A DNA stretch of 64,000 nt, taken from the NCBI GenBank assembly GCA_021732785.1, contig JAKFUG010000054.1, positions 1-64,000 of the forward strand. The letters run 5' to 3'. This document shows, piece by piece, positions 16,151-25,658 of this stretch. A model generated the notes under the pieces. That model saw only the letters and a program-made list of their open reading frames with translations, did not search any database and was not told the DNA's origin. A program made the position numbers and the translations under genes. The DNA is from Planctomycetaceae bacterium. Its GTDB lineage: Bacteria; Planctomycetota; Planctomycetia; Planctomycetales; Planctomycetaceae. How positions within the stretch are numbered: position 1 is the stretch's first letter; each line of letters starts with the position of its first letter.

Positions 16151-17911
16151 TTACGGAGTGGGTTCGCCGCGCGGTTGCCGGAGGGTGAGCGTTTGGTTCA
16201 CGGCGACATTCTCGATGATTTGTCGCGAACCGTCCGGCCAGCGGACTTTCAGGATGACCGGCGATGCCGCGTCACTCAATCCGAAAATCATGGCGGCTTC
16301 GTGAGCCGCGCAATAGCTCGTCCCGCCGACCAGTTCGTTGGTCAGTTCTTTGGTCCCTTGTTGCAAGACGATTCGCGTTCCCCAACCGCGGCGATTTCCT
16401 TTGGCGTTGCAGAGCACCTTGAGCCAGTGGCCGCGCTGGGAATCGTTCTGCAAAATGGCGGTGGGTGCGTTCTGATGCACAACCGCCAGATCCCAATCTC
16501 CGTCGTTGTCGAAATCCCCGCGGGCGACTCCTCGGCCAACGTGCTTCTGAGAAAAGAACTCGCCGGCCTGCGTGGAACACTCCACGAACCGCGGTCCTTC
16601 GAAACTGAACAGTTGCGGTTCCATTTCCCAGTCGTCGCCTTTGTACCGCCAGTCGTCGATGTGGCCGTTTGTGACGAAAAGCTCTTCGTGGCCGTCCTGA
16701 TTGAAGTCGGCCATGATCGTGCCAAAGCCGAGCTTGGACAGTGTGGGTTGGTGCAGTCCGACGATGCCCGTCACATCCTGAAAACCGTGCTGGCCGATGT
16801 TCCTGTAGAGCGTATTGGATTCTTTCGTAAAGTGCGTGCAATACAGGTCGAACCGGCCATCGTGATCGTAGTCGCCGAAGGCCACACCCATGCTCGCCTG
16901 AGGGTGACCATCGCGGCTGACGGCGCACCCCAGCAGGTATCCCGATTCGACGAAATGGCCATCACCCTGATTGATGAACAGGAAATTAGCCGTCGTATCG
17001 TTCGCGATGTAAACATCCGGGCGCGCATCGTCATTGAAATCGGCAATCACCACGCCGAGACCTTTGTTCTCCGGTCCAAACAGTCCGCGCTGCTGGGATT
17101 CGGCGGTAAACGTGCCGTCCCCCTGGTTGAAGTAACACTCATCGGGGACCGCGGTCATGTGCATGGGATGACACGTGCCGGGATGTCCGTCGCTGCCGCA
17201 CGCAAGGGGGTGATACGGGTCGTAGTCCACATAGTTGCAGACGTAGAGATCGAGGTCCCCATCCCCATCGAGGTCGCCCCATGCCGCACTGGAACTCCAG
17301 AGCGGGTTGGACACCGCGGCCGTCGCTGTGACATCAACGAATGTGCCGTCGCCGGCGTTGTGGAGCAGCGTATCGGCACCGACATTCGTGATGTAGATGT
17401 CGTCGAAACCATCGTCGTCGAAATCCGCGACGGCCACGCCCTGACTGTATTGCGTTTCGGTGATTGCGGCGGGCGAGGTGGTCGCCAGGAATCGTCCCGG
17501 TTCGACCTGTCGGTAAAGCTGATCGAGCGGTTCCTGCTCGCGATGCTCCGACGCCGGGTTCCCTCCCTGGCAAAGATAGAGGTCGAGCAGGCCGTCGCCG
17601 TCGTAATCCAGCCACCCGGCTCCACCGCCGGTCGCCTCCACCATTAACGAGCGCCCCGTGGCCCCGTTGGCATAGGTGAATTCCACGCCCAACGCTTGTG
17701 CCACTTCCGTGAAGCGTGGAAAGCTTGCCAGCCTGGGTGGGTGAATTGGCTTGGGAGTCAGAGTGGCTTTGGCTCCCTGCACAAGCGGAGTGACCGCATG
17801 CTCAATTTTGTCGATGGGCGCACTTGTCGAAGGGGAACTGGACGCATTCGATGAGCAGCCGAGCCCGGCACTTGCCAGCCAGCCCAGCCAGAGCGCTCGC
17901 TGCCATCCCAC
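16151..17911 (-). CDS. UnbV/ASPIC and FG-GAP repeat lipoprotein 1
   Basis: 586 residues from GTG 17911. I prefer this start because GGAG lies 10 bases upstream, it gives a clean lipoprotein signal (lipobox Ala-Gly-Leu-Gly-Cys, Cys19), and a longer frame from 17995 would run through a hairpin that closes the previous gene. The body holds many FG-GAP/VCBS calcium-loop motifs (Asp-Tyr-Asp-Gly-Asp-Gly, Asp-Leu-Asp-Gly-Asp-Gly, Asp-Phe-Asn-Gln-Asp-Gly), indicating a beta-propeller outside the cytoplasm. The C-terminal 80 residues are the ASPIC/UnbV domain. Family roles are binding and assembly at the cell surface; no enzyme activity is established. Followed at once by a TPR gene. Confidence 0.88.
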   Translation of the reverse strand: MGWQRALWLGWLASAGLGCSSNASSSPSTSAPIDKIEHAVTPLVQGAKATLTPKPIHPPRLASFPRFTEVAQALGVEFTYANGATGRSLMVEATGGGAGWLDYDGDGLLDLYLCQGGNPASEHREQEPLDQLYRQVEPGRFLATTSPAAITETQYSQGVAVADFDDDGFDDIYITNVGADTLLHNAGDGTFVDVTATAAVSNPLWSSSAAWGDLDGDGDLDLYVCNYVDYDPYHPLACGSDGHPGTCHPMHMTAVPDECYFNQGDGTFTAESQQRGLFGPENKGLGVVIADFNDDARPDVYIANDTTANFLFINQGDGHFVESGYLLGCAVSRDGHPQASMGVAFGDYDHDGRFDLYCTHFTKESNTLYRNIGQHGFQDVTGIVGLHQPTLSKLGFGTIMADFNQDGHEELFVTNGHIDDWRYKGDDWEMEPQLFSFEGPRFVECSTQAGEFFSQKHVGRGVARGDFDNDGDWDLAVVHQNAPTAILQNDSQRGHWLKVLCNAKGNRRGWGTRIVLQQGTKELTNELVGGTSYCAAHEAAMIFGLSDAASPVILKVRWPDGSRQIIENVAVNQTLTLRQPRGEPTP

Positions 17912-17958
17912 GGAAACTCTGCTCCCCGGATCGAAAAAGAAGTCGTGATACAAAATCG

Positions 17959-17980
17959 GCCACCGACCGAAGTCGGTGGC
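17959..17980 (-). terminator. Hairpin after the DUF1559 gene
   Basis: Perfect 9-base stem (GCCACCGAC / GTCGGTGGC) with a CGAA loop, 46 bases beyond the DUF1559 stop on the minus strand. There is no strong U-tract, so it may be a processing or stability hairpin more than a classic terminator; its palindrome resembles other REP-like units in the window. Confidence 0.5.
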
Positions 17981-18025
17981 GCGACTGAAAACCAATGCTG
18001 CTCAAATCGAGCGGGCGATGGGCGA

Positions 18026-19054
18026 TTAGAACTCGCCCACAGTTTCATTGTTACCACGCGTGGCGATGGATTGCAGCACCAACACCGAAATGTTTTCGCC
18101 GAGGAAGCGAACCGTGCCGTCGCACATCAGAATGTGGGCACCACCGACATGGGTGCTGCTGATGCCGTGGCACTTCACATCGGAGTTGGAGCCGTACGGC
18201 ATATTGACCAGATTCACCGCGGTCGAGATCGCCATCGAGCTCGCCCAACCGGCATCCGGGCTGTAGTTCGAGTAATTCTTCTTGCCGGTGGTATTCCAGT
18301 GGTGGTCTTCCATCACCATCATCGTGGTGGAGGTCCCGTCGGTGATGTCCCGAATCTTCGCGGTGCTGAAGAAGCTGAAAACCCCGTCGTCGCCGCCGAG
18401 ATAGTTCACGTTCCAGCCCCAAGCGTCCTTGGCCTGACCGGCGGGCGTCGGCAATGTCCCGGTCTTCACGATCGGAATGACGCCGCCGTCACCGACGATG
18501 CAGGAACGCCAGTCGCCGACACCGAAGCCCATGTTCCCAGTATAGTCGGTCCGGCCAACCTGGGCACCACCGGCGGGAGCGCCGGCACCACCCGTACCAA
18601 CACCGCAACTGACTTTCGGCGTTTGCGGATTGCTGGGACACAACATCGCAGGAAGGATCGTCGCTGCCACGGCGGTGTTGGCGGTCGATGTCCAGCCCGA
18701 GCCCCCGTTGTTGTCGCTGAAGTTAAACTTGTTGTAGAGCGGGGCCTGATCGAAATAAGGCAGCGCCATGATGATCCAGCCAAAGCTGCCCGGACCGTTC
18801 TGCCATTGTCCGCCGCCGGTGGAAACTTCCAGCGGGCCGCGGGCGTCGTAGTTGTGCGGGAACTGGTTGAACGCGTCGTGATAGTTGTGACACGCGAGAC
18901 CAATTTGCTTCAGGTTGTTCTTGCACTGCGTCCGGCGGGCCGCTTCACGGGCTTGTTGCACGGCGGGCAACAGCAGAGCGATCAGAATCGCGATGATGGC
19001 AATGACCACCAGCAATTCGATCAGGGTAAATCCGCGCCACTTTTTGACTCTCAT
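18026..19054 (-). CDS. DUF1559 protein with type IV pilin-like N-terminus
   Basis: 342 residues from ATG 19054 (AAAGG about 9 bases upstream). The start is a textbook prepilin signal: Lys-Lys-Trp-Arg-Gly then [10 protein letters not shown], with Glu at position 5 of the mature helix. The DUF1559 domain follows, including [15 protein letters not shown] and a C-terminal His-Val-Gly-Gly-Ala-His ... Cys-Asp-Gly-Thr-Val-Arg-Phe block. Planctomycete genomes carry dozens of these; they are thought to be pseudopilins or fibre-forming surface proteins processed by a prepilin peptidase. It sits between the two UnbV-TPR couples. Confidence 0.95.
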   Translation of the reverse strand: MRVKKWRGFTLIELLVVIAIIAILIALLLPAVQQAREAARRTQCKNNLKQIGLACHNYHDAFNQFPHNYDARGPLEVSTGGGQWQNGPGSFGWIIMALPYFDQAPLYNKFNFSDNNGGSGWTSTANTAVAATILPAMLCPSNPQTPKVSCGVGTGGAGAPAGGAQVGRTDYTGNMGFGVGDWRSCIVGDGGVIPIVKTGTLPTPAGQAKDAWGWNVNYLGGDDGVFSFFSTAKIRDITDGTSTTMMVMEDHHWNTTGKKNYSNYSPDAGWASSMAISTAVNLVNMPYGSNSDVKCHGISSTHVGGAHILMCDGTVRFLGENISVLVLQSIATRGNNETVGEF

Positions 19055-19432
19055 GAAGGCAGCCTTTCAAAAACGGACAATGAAGAAAACCACAGGTCTC
19101 AAGCCTCAAGAACGATAGCTTCGCTCGGGAGACAGGATTTCAAAGACAAGGGAAATTAAGGACAACTGAAATGGGATCTGTCACTTGGGAAACTGGCAGA
19201 AGCCACATCAGATCAAGCACGAGTTTTTTTGAAAATGAAGACTGGTCAACTAGTGGATATACCACTGGGGTGATGCCGGTTCAACCCTGTTCTGCGGGAA
19301 TCTCATAAATTTCGGTTTTATCCGGAAATTTTTGGGAAAAGAGCCGTTTTGTTAGTGTCGTTGCGTGAGCTATGTGGTTGGTGCGGAAGAGTTTAGACAA
19401 AATGACTATGAATCCCGCGAAAGCGAGATAAG
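19055..19432. other. Intergenic region, presumed promoter of the DUF1559 gene
   Basis: No supported gene. A 78-codon minus-strand frame (19281-19517) overlaps the next gene's 3' end and has no family or ribosome site. The stretch is more AT-rich than its surroundings (around 19225-19360), as expected for a promoter region serving the DUF1559 gene, but I cannot point to a specific box. Confidence 0.4.
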
Positions 19433-21163
19433 TCATTTTTCGTCTGTTTCCTCGACGATCTGGAGTCGCCGATTCGGTAATAGCTCTTTGAGCACGGACT
19501 TTCGACCCGAGGGCCATTCCACTTCCAGACGATCGACGAGTTTCTGATCCCCCAAGCCAAAATGGACAGTGGGATTGCTGGTCGACAGGTAACTTCCGCC
19601 CCCTTTGACGACTCCCGATTGCGTGCGGTTGTTGCCGGTGACTTTCACGATGGCTCCCGTCGCACAGCGGGGGCTGGTCGTGCCGATCAGTTCCACGGCC
19701 AGCCAGTTCGCGACGGGGGTTTCGTTTCGCAAGAGCGCGACCGGCTCATTGTTATGCGTGACGACGAGGTCGAGTGTCCCACTTTCGTCAAAATCGCCCG
19801 TGGCACAACCACGCCCCAGATGCCGCTGACTTAAATAGTCTCCCGCAAACGGGGCGACATTCACCATCCGCTGACCGCCGACATTCTGGAAAAGATACGG
19901 AAGCTGTCGCCGATCTTCTTTGACATTCGGCGCAGAGATGTGACCGTTTGTGCAGAAGATGTCGGTGTAGCCATCGCCGTCGGCATCGAACATCACGGTG
20001 CCAAAACCGACCGCCGAAGCGCCGACCGCCGTCAGTCCGTAAGCCTGGCTGGCATGCAGGAACAAATCGCGATCGAGTTTGCGGTACAGCGCAAAGCTCT
20101 GGTTTTCAAAGTTCGTCACCCCGATGTCGAGATTGCCATCGCCATCGATATCGCCTACGTCAACGCCCATGCTTCCATCGGAAGAACCACTTTCCCCCAG
20201 GGCCACACCGGTCTCAATTCCGACCTCTCGATAGCTTCCCGTGGGTTGCGATTGGAAAAGCTGGTTCGGCAAGGTGTCATTCGTCACATAAACATCCGGT
20301 CGGTGGTCGCCGTTGAAATCCGCGACGACCACACCGAGGGCTTTTCCAATTTCGTGGATGCCCAGTTCTTCGCTCCCATCGCGATACGTTCCATCTCCCC
20401 GGCTGAGATAGACCATGCAAGGCAAACCGTGGAACCGGGTGGGATCGCAGATCATTCGCTGCGATAAGCGCGTGTCGATACACACGGGATTGTTTGTCGG
20501 AGACCAGTCCACGTAATGGCCGACGAAGAGATCGAGATGGTGATCCTGGTTGAGATCGGCCCACGCCGCGGCCAGGCTCCATTGCCGGTCGTGAAGTCCC
20601 GAATGGTCCGTCACATCGATAAATGTGCCATCGCCCTGATTCCGAAAGAGTTGCAGACCTTCCCAACCGGTGAGCAACAGGTCGGTAAAACCATCGTGGT
20701 CGATGTCCGCGGTGCATAAGCCGTGGTGGTAATGTCGAATGGGTTCGAGCCCGGCCAGCGCAGCGACATTCGCGAATTGCCAGTCGGCAATCTGCCGTTC
20801 GAGTGCCATCGGCAAGGAACGAATCTCCCGACCGGGGCCGATGGTGCCTCCACCGCCGAGAAACAAATCCAGGCGGCCGTCCCGATCGAAATCGGCCACG
20901 GCGCAGCCGGCTCCGAAGGTTTCAAGGATCGCGAAGAGTCCGGCCTCCTCCCCGTTGCGGCAGGTCCAGTTCACGCCGCTCTCTTGCGTGACGTCTCGAA
21001 AATGCACAGTTGTGGAAATGGTTTGATCGAAATCCTGTGCGACCGGCAACGCGACAGTCGGAGTGGCCTGATCGACTGTTTTCACAGAAGCCGAATCGCC
21101 GTAACAGCCGCCCATGCAGACAAGGGCGAGCAGGCCGACGGTCATGCGGTCGTGGAGGGGCAT
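19433..21163 (-). CDS. UnbV/ASPIC and FG-GAP repeat lipoprotein 2
   Basis: 576 residues from ATG 21163; the frame can be read from a TTG at 21196 but the Met start puts the signal at the N-terminus. The lipobox is Val-Cys-Met-Gly-Gly-Cys. At least six calcium-loop FG-GAP motifs are visible (Asp-Phe-Asp-Arg-Asp-Gly, Asp-Ile-Asp-His-Asp-Gly, Asp-Ile-Asp-Gly-Asp-Gly, Asp-Ala-Asp-Gly-Asp-Gly), with a C-terminal ASPIC/UnbV domain (Val-Glu-Trp-Pro-Ser-Gly-Arg near the end). It is a paralogue of the protein at 16151-17911. It follows the TPR gene at 21228 by 64 bases, so gene order in this couple is TPR then UnbV, the reverse of the other couple. Confidence 0.9.
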   Translation of the reverse strand: MPLHDRMTVGLLALVCMGGCYGDSASVKTVDQATPTVALPVAQDFDQTISTTVHFRDVTQESGVNWTCRNGEEAGLFAILETFGAGCAVADFDRDGRLDLFLGGGGTIGPGREIRSLPMALERQIADWQFANVAALAGLEPIRHYHHGLCTADIDHDGFTDLLLTGWEGLQLFRNQGDGTFIDVTDHSGLHDRQWSLAAAWADLNQDHHLDLFVGHYVDWSPTNNPVCIDTRLSQRMICDPTRFHGLPCMVYLSRGDGTYRDGSEELGIHEIGKALGVVVADFNGDHRPDVYVTNDTLPNQLFQSQPTGSYREVGIETGVALGESGSSDGSMGVDVGDIDGDGNLDIGVTNFENQSFALYRKLDRDLFLHASQAYGLTAVGASAVGFGTVMFDADGDGYTDIFCTNGHISAPNVKEDRRQLPYLFQNVGGQRMVNVAPFAGDYLSQRHLGRGCATGDFDESGTLDLVVTHNNEPVALLRNETPVANWLAVELIGTTSPRCATGAIVKVTGNNRTQSGVVKGGGSYLSTSNPTVHFGLGDQKLVDRLEVEWPSGRKSVLKELLPNRRLQIVEETDEK

Positions 21164-21227
21164 CGGTGAGCGATCTGAGAAGTGTGCGGAGATCAACGGG
21201 CTGATGGGTCAACGGCCAGACGTGGGA

Positions 21228-22514
21228 TCAGGGACGAACGTCCGAATTGGCAGGCACGATTGTACCACGAACGTCGGCCGGGGGTTGTTCGCCCAGGGAC
21301 CGATAGAGTTCGGCCAGGGCCCGTTGCGCAGGGGCATAGTTAGGTGCGATCTGCAACAGGGCTTCGTACCACTGAATTCCTTCACGCCGCGAAACATACT
21401 TCGCGGTGACTTCCGCAAGTTTCATGCGGAGTTCGAGGTTGTTGGGTTGCATGCGGAGACGTTCCTCCAGATCGTTGAGCTGATCGAGTTCCGGGCGGGA
21501 TTCCGAGACAAAGGCGAACAGCGGGACGGCTTGATCTCCTTTTCCTGTCGCCTTGAGCGCTCGCGCGTAGGTGTAGGCCAGGTTGGCATATTCCGGGACC
21601 TTGCGGTGCGCCTGCTCCAGAATCGAAACCGCTTCCGCGGCATTTCCGGACGAGAGCAGCAACTCGCCGTAAGCGTGCTGGGTGAGGAAATCATCGGGAT
21701 TCTTCGAATAACACTCGCGCATGATCTCCACCGCGCGGGAAAGATTCCCGCGGTTGGCCGTGCATTGGGCAATGCCCCGCAGGGCGACCGGGTCGGTGGG
21801 GTGTCGCTGGACATAGTTTTGAAACAGACGGATGGCCTCTTCATCCTTCAGCCGAACCCGCAGCGCATTCGCTAACGACAGCAGGGTCGCATCATTTTTC
21901 GGGTCCCGTGCCCAGGCCTTACGATAGGCGTCTTCCGACCCTTCCCACTTTTGCAACGACTGGTAGTAACGGCCGAGAAGTATCCAGGGCTGCGGGTCTT
22001 GCGGATAATCCTGACTCCACAGAACGAGAATCTGCTCGGCTTGCGCGGGCCGGTGATTGATCATGCACCAGTTGTAATAGGCTTGCGCAATCTCGGGGCC
22101 GTCACTCCGCTGATCGTTGAGCAGTTCGTCCCAGCGCGATTGCATGGCGATGAATTGCTGCGTCTGGGCCATGGCCAGCAGACGCTCGCGTTCCAGGTCG
22201 ACATGCCGGACGCCGAGTGTGGCCGCTTGCTTCAAGAGGCGCTCCACTTCCGGGAAGTCCAGCAGGCGACGTGCCGCACGAATCTTCAGCAAGCAGGATG
22301 GCGCGTCGAGTTGCCAGCGCCCCCACTGCCCGCGGGCCATCCACAGCGCGGCCGAGGCATTTCTGCGTTGCAAAAGATCGCCTTCCGCACGCCACAGGCA
22401 AAAGTCGCGCCAGAAATAGCCCGTGAATCCCAGCCCGATAACGATCAATCCCATCCGCACGGCATAGCGCCGCAGGAATCGCACCGTTCGCGATCGGCTC
22501 GGTTCGGTCAACAT
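21228..22514 (-). CDS. Membrane-anchored TPR protein (partner of UnbV protein 2)
   Basis: 428 residues from ATG 22514, preceded by GGAAGCAGGAG. A basic N-terminus (Arg-Phe-Leu-Arg-Arg) precedes a membrane span at about 20-36; the rest is a chain of tetratricopeptide repeats, clearest at 175-330 (Trp-Ile-Leu-Leu-Gly-Arg-Tyr-Tyr, Ala-Tyr-Arg-Lys-Ala-Trp, Ala-Leu-Arg-Gly-Ile-Ala-Gln, and Ala-Leu-Ala-Glu-Leu-Tyr near the C-terminus). It shares design with the TPR protein at 14799-16145, including an early Trp-rich stretch. Its position directly upstream of an UnbV lipoprotein suggests the TPR domain is a scaffold for the FG-GAP propeller on the outer face of the membrane. Confidence 0.85.
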   Translation of the reverse strand: MLTEPSRSRTVRFLRRYAVRMGLIVIGLGFTGYFWRDFCLWRAEGDLLQRRNASAALWMARGQWGRWQLDAPSCLLKIRAARRLLDFPEVERLLKQAATLGVRHVDLERERLLAMAQTQQFIAMQSRWDELLNDQRSDGPEIAQAYYNWCMINHRPAQAEQILVLWSQDYPQDPQPWILLGRYYQSLQKWEGSEDAYRKAWARDPKNDATLLSLANALRVRLKDEEAIRLFQNYVQRHPTDPVALRGIAQCTANRGNLSRAVEIMRECYSKNPDDFLTQHAYGELLLSSGNAAEAVSILEQAHRKVPEYANLAYTYARALKATGKGDQAVPLFAFVSESRPELDQLNDLEERLRMQPNNLELRMKLAEVTAKYVSRREGIQWYEALLQIAPNYAPAQRALAELYRSLGEQPPADVRGTIVPANSDVRP

Positions 22515-22721
22515 GGTCTCCTGCTTCCGAACGCACCCGAAAATCGATTCCGGTCTGGTTTCATGGAATCCAATGGACTCCAGCGACATGACCCGGAAGA
22601 GTCTGCCGGTCATGACACAAATGATGCAATCGGGCTGGATGAGGGCGACTTGGATGTGATTGCGAACTTCCCCGAACGAGGCCGGGATCGAGTCACCGTT
22701 GTCCGCGAACCGACGGTGAAA

Positions 22722-24071
22722 TCAATTCGCTCCCGCATCGGTGGACTCCGCACCGTCCGAATTGCCGAGATCGAGTTTCGACCATTTTTTCGCCTGGAGT
22801 TTTTTCAGCCCGTCCGCGGTGACGGAGCCATTTTCCTTGAACGTCAGCGATTGCAAGTGCGGCATTTTCAGCAGCTTGTCGACGGCGGCATCCGTCACTC
22901 CGGTGGCCCGGATCGACAATTCTTTCAGACCCGGTAAGGAGGCAATCACATCGACCGTTGCGTCGGACATCTGCGGAACGGTCCAGAGATCGAGCAATTC
23001 CAAAGACTTCAAAGCCCCGAGATGGGCCAGCCCGGAGTCGCTGACGGACGCGAGTTCGTGCAGATATAACCGCTTGAGTTGCGGCAACTCATCGAAGGTT
23101 TCCATCGCCCGGTCATCCACGTTGGGCAGGTCGCGCAGGGTGAGCCGCGTCAGTCCCATTCCTTTCAGTGCGAGCACGCCATCGGACCCGAATCCCTGAC
23201 AGCGGAAAACTTCGAGTTGGGTGAGCTTGCCGAGCTTGGCGAGGGATGGACCCGATTGATCGGTGATCACGAAGTCCTGCAACAACAGCGATTCCAGCGA
23301 CGGATTGTGGCTGAGGGACTCCAGGCCGGAATCGGTCACCGCCGTGCTGCGATGCTTGAACGCGGTGAGCTTCGGCAGCGCGGCGACGACTTCCAGCGCC
23401 ATATCGCCGGCTTCCATATTGCCCCGCAGGTCGAGGGCGCGCAGGTTTTCCAGTTTGGAAAGACGTTGGGCACCAATGTCGTTGACCTGGTTCTGGACGA
23501 GCGTCAATCGCTGAAGTTTGCTCAATGCGCTGATGATTTTCACCACGCCGTTGGTCATGTTCGTGTTGGAGGAAAGATCGAGTTCCGTCAGGTCCGGAAA
23601 CGATTTCACAATCGTTACAACCGCCGCGTCGTTGATGACGGTGTTGGTCAGCGCCAGGCTGGTCAGATGCTTCAATCCGCTGAGTTGCGCGGCCATCTCA
23701 TCGTTGAGCGTGCGGCAGTTGAGAATCTGCAGCTTTTCGAGATCGCTCAGTTTGGCGAACAGCGAGAGGTCTTCCGCGGTGACGTTCGAACCGTCTTGAA
23801 TGACGATTTCCTTCAGCAAATCGCCCTCTTTCGGAGCGTAGCGCGCGCGGGGGCCGAGTTCGCCGATGCGGGCCCTGGCTGCTTTGACGTCCGCTGGGTT
23901 GGCCGTTGCGGATGGAGTCGCAGCCTTGGCTTTCGGATCACTCGCGGATGTCGACGCCGTGCCGGTGGCCCCGCCGTTATCGCCCAGTGGGTTTGCACAC
24001 CCGGCGACGGCCAACGATCCCAGCACGATGCTTGTCACGACTCGTTGCGTCCATGTTCCATTGCCCATCAT
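22722..24071 (-). CDS. Leucine-rich repeat lipoprotein
   Basis: 449 residues from ATG 24071 (ATG 24068 next to it). The signal ends at a lipobox (Leu-Ala-Val-Ala-Gly-Cys), followed by a Gly/Thr/Ser/Ala-rich linker of about 45 residues. From about residue 80 to the end there are some 13 to 14 leucine-rich repeats of 24-27 residues, with cores such as Leu-Thr-Glu-Leu-Asp-Leu-Ser-Ser-Asn and Leu-Arg-Ala-Leu-Asp-Leu-Arg-Gly-Asn, of the cysteine-free bacterial/RNase-inhibitor-like type. Such proteins bind protein or glycan partners. It is probably on the outside of the cytoplasmic membrane. It precedes the TPR-UnbV couple by about 200 bases. Confidence 0.85.
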   Translation of the reverse strand: MMGNGTWTQRVVTSIVLGSLAVAGCANPLGDNGGATGTASTSASDPKAKAATPSATANPADVKAARARIGELGPRARYAPKEGDLLKEIVIQDGSNVTAEDLSLFAKLSDLEKLQILNCRTLNDEMAAQLSGLKHLTSLALTNTVINDAAVVTIVKSFPDLTELDLSSNTNMTNGVVKIISALSKLQRLTLVQNQVNDIGAQRLSKLENLRALDLRGNMEAGDMALEVVAALPKLTAFKHRSTAVTDSGLESLSHNPSLESLLLQDFVITDQSGPSLAKLGKLTQLEVFRCQGFGSDGVLALKGMGLTRLTLRDLPNVDDRAMETFDELPQLKRLYLHELASVSDSGLAHLGALKSLELLDLWTVPQMSDATVDVIASLPGLKELSIRATGVTDAAVDKLLKMPHLQSLTFKENGSVTADGLKKLQAKKWSKLDLGNSDGAESTDAGAN

Positions 24072-24103
24072 GCGTGCCTCAATCTCGTTCCGCTCGGTGT
24101 CAA

Positions 24104-24140
24104 AACAAAAAGGGGGCACACGCATGGCGCGTGTGCCCCC
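24104..24140 (-). terminator. Intrinsic terminator of the Gfo/Idh/MocA gene
   Basis: On the minus strand a 12-base perfect stem (GGGGGCACACGC / GCGTGTGCCCCC) with a 5-base loop is followed by TTTTTGTTTTG. This is a strong factor-independent terminator 12 bases beyond the stop of the oxidoreductase gene. Confidence 0.92.
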
Positions 24141-24152
24141 AAGCTCAATCAA

Positions 24153-25658
24153 CTAGTCCAACTTGTGACCTTCGGCGTAAACCGGCTTGATCAGGTCCGC
24201 AACTTTGGGGGTCTTGAGGGACTCAAGGTTGGTTACCTGGAGATTCTTGGCATCCCACTCAACCTTTTCGCCCCACTCGCCCATTTCACCGTTTGGCACA
24301 CCGCTGTCCTTATCGATCCCACCGGCGGAAGCGGCCCACACAGCGAGGTTCCCCAGCAGGATCGTTTCGGAGAGCGGGCCCGCACGATGGATGAAGTTCG
24401 ACTTGCAGATCATCGGATCGCCGGCACGCTTCGCGCGGAACAACTCGTACATGTTGTTCAGATCGTTGTTGCCTTTGTTTTCCGCTTTCTCGTAGTCGAC
24501 CTTAACCTTGTCGACACCCTTCAGTTCGTAGACGCCGCAATAGTCGTCGGAGCTGTAGAAGGCCCCCTTCTCGCCGACGATCATCACGCCGCTGTCGGAC
24601 ACCTTCGTGATGCCCTGCTTCTCGAAGACTTCCATCGGCGGCTTGTTGCCTTTGCGGTCGTACCACCAGAAGGGAATCGCGGGGCGTTCGGAGGTTTCCG
24701 GGAACTCGAACTTGATGATCGAGCTGGCGGGAAAGCTGTCGAAGTCATGTCCGGTCGACTTGGCCTGGACCGAAATCGGATCGCGCAACCCGCACGAGGC
24801 GAACGGAACGGTCAACTGATGGCAGGCCATATCGCCGAGAGCCCCGGTCCCGAAGTCCCACCAGCCGCGGTGCTGGAAGGTGTGGTAGATACCGGGCCAG
24901 AATTCGCGGGTGGGAGCCACACCAATCCAGCTCTTCCAGTCGACCCGTTCCAGCGCCTTGGCGATTTCTTCCTTCTTCTTGTCGATCAGCTTTTCGGCAT
25001 TTTCCGGATCGGCTTCCTTCGCCTGGGCAATGAACTTGTCCATCGTCATCCGGCGACCGGGGCCTTGTGCCCAGACCGGACGGTTGGACCACGCATAGAC
25101 TTCCTTCAAGGTACCGAGCACGCCGGATTGAATCTGGGCGATCGCTTCCCGAGAGGAATCGAGCGCCGTGCCCTGGTTGCCCATCTGCGTGCAGACGCCG
25201 GTTTCCTTGGCGACTTTCGCGAGCAGGCGGGCTTCGTAAATCGTCCGCGTCAGCGGCTTCTGCGTGTAGCAACTGATTCCCAACCGCATCGCCGCGAGGG
25301 TGATCGGGCCGTGCATGTGGTCCGGCGTGCTGACCGTGGCGATGTCGATCTTCTTACCGTACTTGGCGAGCAGTTCGCGGTAATCGGTGAACTTTTCGGC
25401 TCCCTCGAAGCCCTTCGATTTCCCCTTGCTATCCAGCGTGTTGCGATCGACGTCGCAAATGGCAACCACGTTGCCGAAGGTGGCCGCGTTGGCGGAATCG
25501 CTGCCACCTTTCCCGCCCACGCCGAAGCTGACCACGTTCAATTGCTCGTTGGCCGAGCGTTCCTGTCCGCGGAGATTCACGGACCCGCCGACGAACAGCG
25601 CGGCACTAATCGCCGATGTATTTCGAATGAACTCGCGACGCGACGGTTGTCGACTCAT
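24153..25658 (-). CDS. Gfo/Idh/MocA family oxidoreductase, Tat-exported
   Basis: 501 residues from ATG 25658, with AGGAGA 8 bases upstream. The N-terminus Ser-Arg-Arg-Glu-Phe-Ile-Arg is a twin-arginine signal, so the folded, cofactor-loaded enzyme is exported. The Rossmann domain follows (Val-Gly-Gly-Lys-Gly-Gly near 47-52, variant of the NAD-binding loop; Ile-Cys-Asp-Val-Asp; Thr-Pro-Asp-His-Met-His at about 110-115; Glu-like Gln-Lys-Pro-Leu-Thr-Arg where most members have Glu-Lys-Pro). The C-terminal domain has Gly-Ala-Leu-Gly-Asp-Met-Ala-Cys-His. Members oxidise sugars or inositols with tightly bound NAD(P). The EKP glutamate replaced by Gln is common in the planctomycete branch. Monocistronic, with its own terminator. 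Confidence 0.92.
   Translation of the reverse strand: MSRQPSRREFIRNTSAISAALFVGGSVNLRGQERSANEQLNVVSFGVGGKGGSDSANAATFGNVVAICDVDRNTLDSKGKSKGFEGAEKFTDYRELLAKYGKKIDIATVSTPDHMHGPITLAAMRLGISCYTQKPLTRTIYEARLLAKVAKETGVCTQMGNQGTALDSSREAIAQIQSGVLGTLKEVYAWSNRPVWAQGPGRRMTMDKFIAQAKEADPENAEKLIDKKKEEIAKALERVDWKSWIGVAPTREFWPGIYHTFQHRGWWDFGTGALGDMACHQLTVPFASCGLRDPISVQAKSTGHDFDSFPASSIIKFEFPETSERPAIPFWWYDRKGNKPPMEVFEKQGITKVSDSGVMIVGEKGAFYSSDDYCGVYELKGVDKVKVDYEKAENKGNNDLNNMYELFRAKRAGDPMICKSNFIHRAGPLSETILLGNLAVWAASAGGIDKDSGVPNGEMGEWGEKVEWDAKNLQVTNLESLKTPKVADLIKPVYAEGHKLD

Noticed and set aside
15980-17647. 555-codon open frame on the plus strand
   Set aside because: Antisense to the UnbV protein with strong FG-GAP motifs; no family match in this direction.
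19281-19517. 78-codon minus-strand frame upstream of the DUF1559 gene
   Set aside because: Overlaps the 3' end of the UnbV gene, no ribosome site or motif.
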